Part shown: positions 53,845 to 62,934 of the stretch, piece by piece
How the letters are laid out: the number at the start of each line of letters is the position of its first letter
Numbering within the stretch: the first letter of the stretch is position 1
NCBI RefSeq assembly: GCF_043769475.1
Contig: NZ_CP171729.1
Location: 5,704,001 to 5,768,000 of the forward strand
Source: Allomesorhizobium sp043769475
GTDB lineage: Bacteria; Pseudomonadota; Alphaproteobacteria; Rhizobiales; Rhizobiaceae
Reading direction: 5' to 3'
DNA: 64,000 bases
The notes under the pieces: model-generated
The model's database searches: none
What the model saw: only the letters and a program-made list of their open reading frames with translations
What the model was told of the DNA's origin: nothing
Position numbers and translations under genes: made by a program

Positions 53845-55020
53845 ATGCATCTGCTGTTTGCCACTTCGATCGTGCCCGACGGCGGGCTCGGCTCGGGTTA
53901 CGAGATCGCCAACGCTGCAATCATTGCGGCTTTGCGCCGCGCCGGCGTTCGCGTCACGGTAATCGGCTTCACCTGGCCCGGCCGGACTGCGCTGGATCCC
54001 GAAGACACGATCGTTCTTGGCTCCGTCGACGTTCGCAATCAGCATGCGCCGATCGTGCAGAAGCTCAAATGGCTCGCCAAGGCGCTCCTGACCGGCCTTA
54101 CATTTTCGTCCGTGAAACTGCGGCTGGTCAGTCTGGAGCGGCTGCGCAGCGCGATCACAGAGGCCGGACCGTTCGATGGCTACGTGCTGAACTCAGTACA
54201 GTTTGCCGGCGCGTTCGAGGGCATTTTCGAAGACCGGCCTTCGATCTTCGTCGCCCACAATGTCGAGCACGTCTCGGCAGCCGAGAACGCGATCGCCGCG
54301 AAGGGTGTCTTCGAGCGCTTCCTGTTCCGGCGAGAGGCACGGCTTCTGAAGCGCCTCGAAGCGCGGCTCTGCCGCAGGGCGCGCTTCGTCTTCACCCTGG
54401 CGGAAGAAGACCGCTCGGCGCTCGGCGTGGCTTCCGATGCCAAATCGGTCGGGCTGCCGCTGGTGACCGGGCCGGACGCTCCGCCGCCACCCACCGCCCG
54501 CCGCACGGATTGCGATGCAGCTCTTGTCGGCACATGGACGTGGCTGCCCAACCGCGTCGGCCTCGACTGGTTCCTGGATGAGGTCGTACCGCGCCTGCGC
54601 CGCGATTTCCGGATCAGCATCGCCGGCTCCATGCCTGCCGGCGTCACCTCGTCTCACCCGGGAGTGACATTCGTCGGCCGAGTTCCCAACGCGCAGGATT
54701 TCATCCGCAGTGCTGCAGTCGTGCCGCTGATCAGCAGGGCAGGGACCGGAGTGCAGTTGAAGACCATCGAAGCGTTCGAACTCGGCCTGCCGACCGTCGC
54801 CACGAGCTCATCCTTGCGCGGCATCGGTCATGTTCCCGCGAACTGTGTAACGGCGGATGATCCGGCGGCCTTCGCCGCAGCGCTTGAACGCGCTGCGGCG
54901 GACGAGATCGCCGATGCCGACGGCGCCACGTTCTATAAACACCAGCGCGCGGAACTCGACGCCCGGATCAGACGCGGGCTCGAGGCGATCGGCTACCGGC
55001 GGCGCGAGGTGTTGGCATGA
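53845..55020 (+). CDS. Family 4 glycosyltransferase (GT-B)
   Basis: 391 residues from ATG 53845 (AGGATAGGTGAG). Two Rossmann-like halves: an N-terminal donorless domain (LLFATSIVPDGGLGSGYEIA, RPSIFVAHNVEHVSAAENAI) and a C-terminal nucleotide-sugar domain (ALVGTWTWLPNRVGLDWFLD, then FIRSAAVVPLISRAGTGVQL, KTIEAFELGLPTVATSSSL with the conserved Glu). First of three coupled plus-strand genes. Confidence 0.88.
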   Translation: MHLLFATSIVPDGGLGSGYEIANAAIIAALRRAGVRVTVIGFTWPGRTALDPEDTIVLGSVDVRNQHAPIVQKLKWLAKALLTGLTFSSVKLRLVSLERLRSAITEAGPFDGYVLNSVQFAGAFEGIFEDRPSIFVAHNVEHVSAAENAIAAKGVFERFLFRREARLLKRLEARLCRRARFVFTLAEEDRSALGVASDAKSVGLPLVTGPDAPPPPTARRTDCDAALVGTWTWLPNRVGLDWFLDEVVPRLRRDFRISIAGSMPAGVTSSHPGVTFVGRVPNAQDFIRSAAVVPLISRAGTGVQLKTIEAFELGLPTVATSSSLRGIGHVPANCVTADDPAAFAAALERAAADEIADADGATFYKHQRAELDARIRRGLEAIGYRRREVLA

Positions 55021-55796
55021 ACATGCACGCCGCCAACGCCATCGGCATTTCCGCCTGGAAAACAATCCTCGGCATCTCGGTCGCCAGCGTCGGGTGGGAT
55101 GAGGCGATTGGCCTCTTGAACCGCATGCTGGTCGAACGGCGATTCACCAAGGTCAGCTTCCTCAATGCGCACAACGCCAACGTTGCTTCCGTCGATGCAG
55201 TGTTTGCCGATGCGCTTCACGATTTCCTCATCCTCCCCGACGGCGTCGGCGTCGATATGGCGGCGAAGATCCTTTCCGGCTCGCCCTTTCCGGCAAATCT
55301 CAACGGCACGGATTTCATCCCCGGCTTCATTCAGGCCATCTCGAAACCGCTGACGGTCGGCTTGCTCGGTGCAACTCGCCGCAACGCCGACGCGGCAGCC
55401 GCACAGCTGGCGGCCATCGCCCCTCAGCATCGTTATGTCGTGATTCATGACGGGTATTTTTCAGCGCAGGAAGAGCCGGGCGTCATCGAGAAAATTGGAG
55501 CGTTGCGGCCGGATGTGCTGCTCGTCGCCATGGGGGTGCCGAGGCAGGAACTCTGGATCGCCCGCAATCTGACCGACAAGCACTGCACGTTGCCGATAGC
55601 CGTCGGTGCGCTGCTCGATTTCCTGAGCGGGGCGGTGCCGCGCGCGCCCAGTTGGATGCGTCGCATGCGGCTCGAATGGCTCTTTCGCCTGATCGTCGAA
55701 CCCGGCCGCCTCTGGCGGCGCTATATCGTCGGCAATCCGCTCTTCCTCGCGCGCGTCCTGCGGCAGAAGCTCGCCCGCGGCGGGGGCAGCCGGTGA
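55017..55796 (+). CDS. WecG/TagA/CpsF family glycosyltransferase (GT26)
   Basis: 259 residues starting in an ATGA overlap. Signature segments: VSFLNAHNANVASVDAVFAD, LPDGVGVDMAAKILSG, LNGTDFIPGFIQ, VGLLGATRRNADAAAAQLA and PDVLLVAMGVPRQELWI. Members transfer ManNAc-type or other sugars to lipid-linked intermediates. Confidence 0.92.
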   Translation: MNMHAANAIGISAWKTILGISVASVGWDEAIGLLNRMLVERRFTKVSFLNAHNANVASVDAVFADALHDFLILPDGVGVDMAAKILSGSPFPANLNGTDFIPGFIQAISKPLTVGLLGATRRNADAAAAQLAAIAPQHRYVVIHDGYFSAQEEPGVIEKIGALRPDVLLVAMGVPRQELWIARNLTDKHCTLPIAVGALLDFLSGAVPRAPSWMRRMRLEWLFRLIVEPGRLWRRYIVGNPLFLARVLRQKLARGGGSR

Positions 55797-56704
55797 ATAG
55801 CCGCTTCTTGCCGCGAGAGGCGCCGAGCCTAGCCGGTCAAACGGCCGCTTCCGCTATGGTGACGGCCAGCTATGCCCCCGATTTCGAGCGCTGCCGCCTG
55901 CTCTGCGAGACGATGGACCAGCATGTCACCGGCTTGTCGCATCACTACATCCTGGTCGAGCGGAACGATGTGGCGCTGTTCCGCCAGCTTGAAACGAAAT
56001 CGCGGACCGTCGTCGACGAGCAGGATCTGCTGCCGTCGTGGCTTCACGCGGTCAATGATCCTGCGAGCCTGTTCCAACGCCGCATCTGGCTGAGCTGGAA
56101 GACAATGCCCCTGCGCGGCTGGCATGTTCAGCAGCTTCGGCGCATTGCCATCGCTGCCCATGCGGCGCAGGACGTTCTCGTCTATTGCGATTCCGATGTC
56201 GTTTTCCTGAAACCTTTCGACTGCGCGGCGTTCCGCAGCGACGGCAAGCTGCGGCTGTTTCGACGCGACAATGCGCTGCCGGATACGGGAGATCACGCGA
56301 TCTGGTCGAGGAATGCCGGTGCGGCTTTGGGCATCGAGCATCCGGCGGTCTCGCCGCATGATTACATCTCAACCCTGATTGCTTGGAGCGGGCAGGACGT
56401 TCGAGCCATGTGCGCGCATATAGAGCGGCTGCACGGCCGCAACTGGGTCGAAGTGGTCGGCGCGTCCCGGAAGTTTTCGGAATGCCTGATCTACGGCCGT
56501 TTCGTGGACGAAGTGCTTGGCGGCGCCGGGCACTTCCATGGGGCGGAGGAATTCTGTCGCGTCCACTGGACCGGCTCACCCATGTCTGACGACGACTTCC
56601 GCAGCTTCGTCGCCGGCATGTCGCCGCATCAGGCGGCGATCGGCATGCAGTCCTTCATAGGCACCGATATCGACCGTATTCGCCGCCTGACGCAGGCTGC
56701 GTAG
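55793..56704 (+). CDS. DUF6492 family probable glycosyltransferase
   Basis: 303 residues from a GTG at 55793 overlapping the previous stop (GTGA). TASYAPDFERCRLLCETMDQ, HYILVERNDVALFRQLE, the Asp-x-Asp in LVYCDSDVVFLKPFD and HDYISTLIAWSG match DUF6492, a GT-A-like family. Converges with the flippase gene, stops four bases apart. Confidence 0.82.
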   Translation: MNSRFLPREAPSLAGQTAASAMVTASYAPDFERCRLLCETMDQHVTGLSHHYILVERNDVALFRQLETKSRTVVDEQDLLPSWLHAVNDPASLFQRRIWLSWKTMPLRGWHVQQLRRIAIAAHAAQDVLVYCDSDVVFLKPFDCAAFRSDGKLRLFRRDNALPDTGDHAIWSRNAGAALGIEHPAVSPHDYISTLIAWSGQDVRAMCAHIERLHGRNWVEVVGASRKFSECLIYGRFVDEVLGGAGHFHGAEEFCRVHWTGSPMSDDDFRSFVAGMSPHQAAIGMQSFIGTDIDRIRRLTQAA

Positions 56705-56707
56705 CAG

Positions 56708-58003
56708 TCACACCGGCTTGGCCGGCATGCGCAGCGCCGAATAGGTCAACAGCGCCGATACCAGATAGAGCGCGGCGAACATTGCGTTAAGCGACCAGAT
56801 GAAAGCCGCGGTGTCGAGGCTGTTCATCATGACGAAGATCAGCAGCACGGCCTTCGCACCCGCCAGCAAAGCGAGATTAAGCGCCCGGACGAGGGTCTGT
56901 CCGCGCGCGAACAGCAACTCGGCCTGATATTCGATCAGGTTGCGCAGGCCCGGCACGCAAACCGCCAGTGCGACGAGTGGCGCGGCGTCCGCGACGGTCC
57001 GGCCCAGCGCCGCCGGGAAATAGTGCAGAACCACAGCAAGGCTCAGCAGCGCGCCCGTCGAGATGGCAAAAATACCGGCTTCGATGCCGCCGCGTGCGCG
57101 CCAGCTTCTCAGCATATCGGGAGCGCGCATCATGCGCTGCACCAGCATCATCGAAAATGTGCGGATCGGGATGGCAGTAAGGTCGACCAGCCGCATGACG
57201 ATCGCATAAAGACCGGCAAGTTGCGGTCCGCCAATGGCCAGGACAAGCAGCTTGTCAAACTCCATCTGCAGGTAGAACAGGATTTCCGCTCCAGCCACAT
57301 AGAGCGAATCCGCAAGCCGCCGCCAGTAGAGAAGCGGCCGGAAGCGCAGCCGCTGACGCGGATAAAAAAGCGCAACCGCTACGATGAGGGCGATGGCGTT
57401 GACGGCGATATAGAAGCCCGACCACGCGGCTAGACTGTCGGTCGGCCACAATGCGAACGCCACCGCGCCCACCGCCCGCATCACGGTTCCGAAAATAGTC
57501 AGGGAAGCCGCGCGTCCGAACCGGTTCTGACCGTTGTTGACGATGATCACGACCTCGAAAGGCCGCCACAGCAACGCCTCGGCGACTATCACCACAGCAA
57601 AGATCGAAAGCGCCATCTGGCCTGCGAAGAACAGCAGGTAGGTCAGCCATGAGGCTGCGGCCAAAACCGGCAGTGACAGCGCGCCCATCAGGACGAAACC
57701 CGCCGTGAACGTGCCGATGAGGTTCGGTCGGATGGTTGCCGTGCGATAGAGCGCTGAAATGAACCCGAAGGCCAGGATCCGCGACAGCATGACGCCCGCG
57801 GCTGAAGCCGTTGCGAAAAGCCCGAAATCGGCCAGCGACAGCGTATTCGCCAGCGCCACGAAATACAGGAGCGAAAACACCAATCGGCCGCCGGCGCCGC
57901 TGATTGCGGCGAAATAATCGCGCAGCAGGCCGTGCCGCTCCGACAGGAACGCGCCAAGTCTGGCGAAAGGCCGCCTTTGCCGGATATCGTTCGCCTGGGT
58001 CAT
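56708..58003 (-). CDS. Wzx-like polysaccharide flippase
   Basis: 431 residues with about 12 membrane segments (GGRLVFSLLYFVALANTLSL, FVLMGALSLPVLAAASWLTY, LLSLAVVLHYFPAAL). Polysaccharide-synthesis MOP-family pattern with YLQMEFDKLLVLAIGG as the family loop. Would flip lipid-linked repeat units for the Wzy-like polymerase. Confidence 0.85.
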   Translation of the reverse strand: MTQANDIRQRRPFARLGAFLSERHGLLRDYFAAISGAGGRLVFSLLYFVALANTLSLADFGLFATASAAGVMLSRILAFGFISALYRTATIRPNLIGTFTAGFVLMGALSLPVLAAASWLTYLLFFAGQMALSIFAVVIVAEALLWRPFEVVIIVNNGQNRFGRAASLTIFGTVMRAVGAVAFALWPTDSLAAWSGFYIAVNAIALIVAVALFYPRQRLRFRPLLYWRRLADSLYVAGAEILFYLQMEFDKLLVLAIGGPQLAGLYAIVMRLVDLTAIPIRTFSMMLVQRMMRAPDMLRSWRARGGIEAGIFAISTGALLSLAVVLHYFPAALGRTVADAAPLVALAVCVPGLRNLIEYQAELLFARGQTLVRALNLALLAGAKAVLLIFVMMNSLDTAAFIWSLNAMFAALYLVSALLTYSALRMPAKPV

Positions 58004-58199
58004 GCTTCGCGCGATGCTAGCGCGGAAAGCTTAATGTGCGGTTCCGCGTTATCCCTGCACGGTCCAAACCACGCAGCATTGTTCGGACGATCGGCGTCCG
58101 TGACGAGCGGAAATTAACCTTTTGTTTCCCATGCCTGTTTAGCGTGGCTTAACGTTTGCATTCACCACTCCGGCATGCGTCGGGAAACGGCCGCAATCC

Positions 58200-60819
58200 A
58201 TGTTCGAGACCGATCAACGCGACGATCCCCGGCGTGAGCGCTCGTTGCTCTCGTTGAGTGGCGCGCACCCCGGTGAGGGCGCTTCGCGGCGTTCGGCGTC
58301 GCTTCTTGCCGCGGCCGATCCGCAGCACGCTGACGATGCCGCGGCTCGCCATCACATCGGCCGTCAGCATCGAGCCGCCAGGAACAGTCCGGCGTCGCCT
58401 AGACCTGTTTTAGCGGACGAAAAGCCAATACCCGAACCGCCGACCGCCAGAACGACATGGATAGAGCGCCTTCTGCCTGCCTGGATCAGGCCGCCCGATC
58501 AGACCGACAGCGCTCCAGCCGAATTGCCGGCCAGGCAGGTTCGTCATTTCGACAACCGATATAGCGAGGACCGTTCGTCCGAAATTTCGGTTACGGAAAG
58601 CGCCGGTCCGTCTGCCGGGCGCGAACCGCCCGACGAACATTGGAAGCCGCTCATCGATCCCGGGAAAGTGGTCGGCGGCATAGCCAAATCGAAATGGATC
58701 ATCGTCGGAACGACCGTGCTTGGCGCGGTGCTGGGCGTCATGATCGCGCTTTCCACTCCGAAGAGATACGAAGCCACCGTCGAGTTGCTGGTCGATCCGC
58801 GAGACCTCAATCTGGTCGAGCGCGACATCACCCAGAGCGGGCTTTCCAATGAAGCCACTTTAGCGATTATCGAGAATCAGGTCCGGATCCTGACTTCCGG
58901 CACGGTTCTGACCAAGGTCGTGGAACGCCTCAATCTCGCCAGCGATCCCGAATTCAACGGTGAGGGCAGCGATGGCGGCATCGGTGCGTTCGTCTCGAAC
59001 GTCCGCTCGCTGCTTGCGCGCAGCGATGGCGACGACGGCGGCGACAGGCGGCACACCCTTGCCGTCCAGAATCTTTCCGAGGCCCTGACGGTCGAGCGCG
59101 GGGGCAAGACCTTCGTGATCATGATCAGCGCGGTCACAAAGGATGGCGAGAAATCGGCGCTGATCGCCAACACCATGACCGATGTGTTTCTGCAGACCTA
59201 CGGGCAAATCCAGTCAAATACGGCCGGACGCGCGGCGGACGAGTTGACGTCGAGGCTCGACCAGCTCCGCGAAGGCGTCGAGGCGGCCGAGCGCAAGGTC
59301 GAAACCTTCAAGGCCGAGAACGACATCATCGACGCGCAGGGCCGCCTGATAACGGACGACGAGATCGTCAAGCTGAACGAGCAGCTTTCGGTGGCGCGCG
59401 CACGGACGCTGGAACTGAACGCCAAGGCGTCGTCGACACGGTCGGTCAATATCGATGCCGTGCTCGGCGGCGTTCTGCCTGAAGAACTGTCGTCTCCGAC
59501 AATCCAGGAATTGCGCGCACAGTATTCGGCGCTGAAGAGCGACGCCGACCGGCTGGCGGTGAGGCTCGGCCCACGCCATCCAGAGCGCATGGCCATCGAA
59601 GCGCAGCTCACCGGAGCACGCGACAGGATCAGCAGCGAATTGCGCCGGGTTGTCTCGTCGACGCAGACCGAGTTGAAGCGCGCGGTCCAGCTCGAACAGG
59701 AGCTTGCGGCGCGGCTGGCGCAGCTGAAGGTGCGCCAGGGCGATGTCAGCAACGAGCTGGTGACGCTGCGCGAGCTAGAACGCGAGGCGACCGCCAAGCG
59801 CGCCGTGTACGAGGCATTCCTTCTGCGGGCACGGGAAACCGGCGAGCAGAAGGACATCAACACCGCCAATATGAGCGTGATCTCCAAGGCGTGGCCGCCA
59901 CTCAACGCCAATCCGCCCTCGCGCTCGACGATGGCGCTGACCGGGCTGATGCTCGGCTTCTTCGCCGGCGTCGGCTTCGGGGTCATGCGCGGTGCCTATG
60001 ACAGCCTGCGCGATACCGCTAACTCGCGCGCAACGGGGCAGGAGCGGCGCAAGCGCGATCCGTCCAGGACGGTTGTTCCGGCGAAAAGCCTAGAAATTGG
60101 ATTTGCCGGGACCGGCTCGTCCCGGCCTTTAGCACAAGATACGCCAAGCCACGCCGTCCGGCCGGAACCGCGCAGCCGGCAGACCGCTCCGGTCAGCGTT
60201 GAGCCCGAGGCGCATCCGGAGCCGCAAAACCCGCCGCCGCGCCGCGATGAAGCGCTCTCAACTTCGAGGGAAACTCCGATGCAAGGTCCAGTTTACGCTT
60301 ATCCGCCCCTTGGCGCGCCCCCTGCGGCGTCCGTCCCGACTGCCTATCCAGTCCAGCCGCAGGCCTACCCGCAGCCTTATCCGACTGCGCAGCCGCAGTC
60401 CGTCTATGCCCAGCAGCCGCAGATGCAGCCATACTATGCGGACCCTTACCAGCAGCCCGCCCACTATGCGCCGCAGCTTGCTTATCCGCAGGCTCCGGTA
60501 CAGCAGGCGCCGCACTGGCAGCAGCCGCAGATGCCCGCGCCCGCCGATTACCCATATCCGCAGCAGGGACAGCCGCCGGCAGGCTTCTATCCCGCGCACA
60601 TGCCGCCGCAAACATTGCATGCCCAGCACGCTATGACGCCGCACTATGCGCAGCCCGCCGCCGCTCCTGCGGCGTCTCTTCGGCCACAGGAATCCCCGCC
60701 GCCGCCGGCGGCAGAGGCGCTGCAGGCGCCTATCGACGAGATCTCGCTCCAGCCTGCGCGAATTCCGCGAGGCGGTGCGCGACCTCACCGAGGCTCGGCA
60801 GCGCCGCCGCTACTTCTGA
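58200..60819 (+). pseudogene. Chain-length (Wzz/GumC-type) protein with Pro/Gln/Tyr-rich tail, one-base frameshift
   Basis: About 872 residues when corrected. A disordered N-terminus (1-150) precedes TM1 (KWIIVGTTVLGAVLGVMIAL), a Wzz domain (ATVELLVDPRDLNLVERDIT), a long periplasmic coiled coil (about 330-560) and TM2 (MALTGLMLGFFAGVGFGVM, about 580). The cytoplasmic tail has no kinase domain; it is rich in Pro, Gln and Tyr (about 690-830). As written the frame runs to 60935 in noise. Removing one base near 60741-60749 gives SLREFREAVRDLTEARQRRR and a stop at 60819, a natural end. Confidence 0.8.
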
Positions 60820-60938
60820 GCGGTCCCGAATTCGCAAGCGGTTTCGAGTTTACGCCACGCGACGCCGCTTTGGCGGATTGCGCCGGCAATCTTTCGCCAC
60901 TATGCCGCAGACTGCCAAGTTGCAGTCAAGGATGAACC

Positions 60939-61838
60939 ATGGCCGAAATCATTGACGGAAGAGCCGTAGCCGATGAGGTCGTGCAGACCGTAAAGCGGTT
61001 GACCGGCGAACTGGTGAATGCGCGATCGATCATACCCGGCCTCGCCGTCGTTATCGTTGGAGAGGATCCGGCAAGTCAGGTCTATGTTTCCTCCAAGAGC
61101 CGAAAGGCTAAGGAATGCGGCTTTCACTCCGTTCAGCACACGCTGCCGGCCGACACCACCGAAGAACAGCTGGTCGCCATCATCGGCGATCTCAACGCGG
61201 ATCCGGCGATCCACGGCATTCTGGTTCAATTGCCGCTGCCGGCCCATATCGATTCCGGCCGCATCATTCAGACCATCGCGCCCGAAAAGGACGTCGACGG
61301 CTTCCATTTCGTCAATGTCGGCAAGCTCGGCGCGGGCGAACTCGACACCGCCTTCGTGCCGTGCACGCCGTCTGGTTCCATGCTTTTGATCGAGCGGGTG
61401 CGGGGGAAGGATCTGTCCGGCCTGAATGCTGTTGTTGTTGGCAGGTCGAATATCGTCGGCAAGCCGATGGCCAATCTCCTGCTCGCCGCCAACTGCACCG
61501 TGACCATCGCACACAGCCGCACGAAGGATCTGCCGGCTCTTGCCCGCACCGCCGACATCCTGGTCGCTGCCGTCGGCCGCCCGGAGATGATCAGGGGCGA
61601 CTGGGTCAAGCCCGGCGCCACCGTCATCGACGTCGGCATCAACCGGATCCCGGCGCCGGAGAAGGGCGAAGGCAAGTCGCGGCTGGTCGGAGATGTGGCG
61701 TTCGCCGAGGCCGAAAAGGCTGCCGGCGCGATCACGCCGGTGCCGGGCGGCGTCGGCCCGATGACGATCGCGCTGCTGATGGCCAACACGCTGGTTTCCG
61801 CATATCGTGCCGCGGGCCTTGAGCGCCCGAAATTCTGA
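60939..61838 (+). CDS. folD: Methylenetetrahydrofolate dehydrogenase/cyclohydrolase
   Basis: 299 residues. Catalytic Tyr49...Lys53 (QVYVSSKSR), ILVQLPLPAHID, PEKDVDGFH, PCTPSG, the NADP-binding VVVGRSNIVGKPMANLLL and closing TPVPGGVGPMTIALLM. Interconverts one-carbon folates. Start ATG 60939 after AAGGATGAACC. Confidence 0.96.
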   Translation: MAEIIDGRAVADEVVQTVKRLTGELVNARSIIPGLAVVIVGEDPASQVYVSSKSRKAKECGFHSVQHTLPADTTEEQLVAIIGDLNADPAIHGILVQLPLPAHIDSGRIIQTIAPEKDVDGFHFVNVGKLGAGELDTAFVPCTPSGSMLLIERVRGKDLSGLNAVVVGRSNIVGKPMANLLLAANCTVTIAHSRTKDLPALARTADILVAAVGRPEMIRGDWVKPGATVIDVGINRIPAPEKGEGKSRLVGDVAFAEAEKAAGAITPVPGGVGPMTIALLMANTLVSAYRAAGLERPKF

Positions 61839-61890
61839 AGCCAAGGTCCAAGCTTTGCCCCCGCTTCCTGTTGCTGTAGAACGGCCGGCC

Positions 61891-62853
61891 ATGCCTGACC
61901 AGATCCAGGGAGGCCGGCAGTTCGCGTTCCTGCTGGTCGACAAATTCTCGATGTTTTCGCTGGCCGCCGCGATCGACACGTTCCGATCGGCGAACCGGCT
62001 GCTCGGCCACGACTATTATGGCTGGACCACGGTCTCGGCGGACGGCGACGCGGTCATGGCTTCGAACGGCCTGCCGTTGAAGATCGACTACAGCGTCGCC
62101 GACCTTCCGCCCGTCGACATATTGTTCGTCTCAGTCGGCCTTACGACGGAATTCCCGGGCAAGAGCAAGGTGCTTGGCGCGCTGCGCAGCTGGGGCAGGC
62201 GCGGCGGCGCGCTCGGTGCGCTGTCGGTCGGCTCCTATCTGCTTGCCGAGGCCGGCCAGCTCGAAGGCCATCGCTGCACCATCCATTGGGAAAACCGTGC
62301 CGGCTTCATGGAAAAATTCCCGGATATCGAATGCACCGGCAACGTCTTCGAGATCGACCGCAAGCGTTATACCTGCGCCGGCGGCACGACCTCGATCGAC
62401 CTTATGCTGGAGATCGTTCGCACCGATTTCGGCTCCAACATCGCCAATGGTGTCGCCAACCAGTTCCAGCATGAGCGCATCCGCTCCGCGGGCGACCGCC
62501 AGCGCGTCGGCCCGGAACGCGACCTGACCGGCAAGTCGGAAAAGCTCCGCAAGATCGTCGAGCTCATGGCCGACAATCTCGACGAGCCGTTCTCGGCGGT
62601 GCAACTGGCCAAGTCCGCCGGGCTGTCGGTGCGACAGGTCGAGCGGCTGTTCCTGCGCCACCTGACCGTCACGCCCGGCCGCTATTACATGCGCCTCAGG
62701 CTGGAGCGGGCCCGCGAATTGCTGCGCCAGACCAACATGCCGATCCTCGACGTGGCGATCGCCACCGGCTTCACCTCGCATTCCTATTTCGCGCAGAGCT
62801 ACCGGTTGCAGTTCGGCCGGCCGCCGTCGGAAGAGCGTCGCACCACTTACTGA
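61891..62853 (+). CDS. GlxA-family AraC-type transcriptional regulator
   Basis: 320 residues from ATG 61891 (a start at 61807 overlaps folD). N-terminal DJ-1/PfpI-like domain (FAFLLVDKFSMFSLAAAIDT, LGALSVGSYLLAEAGQLEGH, CTIHWEN), C-terminal double HTH (SAVQLAKSAGLSVRQVERLF, PILDVAIATGFTSHSYFAQS). Such regulators often control quaternary-amine catabolism (GbdR/CdhR); the target here is unknown. Confidence 0.9.
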   Translation: MPDQIQGGRQFAFLLVDKFSMFSLAAAIDTFRSANRLLGHDYYGWTTVSADGDAVMASNGLPLKIDYSVADLPPVDILFVSVGLTTEFPGKSKVLGALRSWGRRGGALGALSVGSYLLAEAGQLEGHRCTIHWENRAGFMEKFPDIECTGNVFEIDRKRYTCAGGTTSIDLMLEIVRTDFGSNIANGVANQFQHERIRSAGDRQRVGPERDLTGKSEKLRKIVELMADNLDEPFSAVQLAKSAGLSVRQVERLFLRHLTVTPGRYYMRLRLERARELLRQTNMPILDVAIATGFTSHSYFAQSYRLQFGRPPSEERRTTY

Positions 62854-62934
62854 TTGGCATGCCGCCGGGTTGCCAGCCACCGGCCCCTTCGCTAGCTTGC
62901 GACCGCGAGCGAACGGCGCATCGAGGGGGACATC

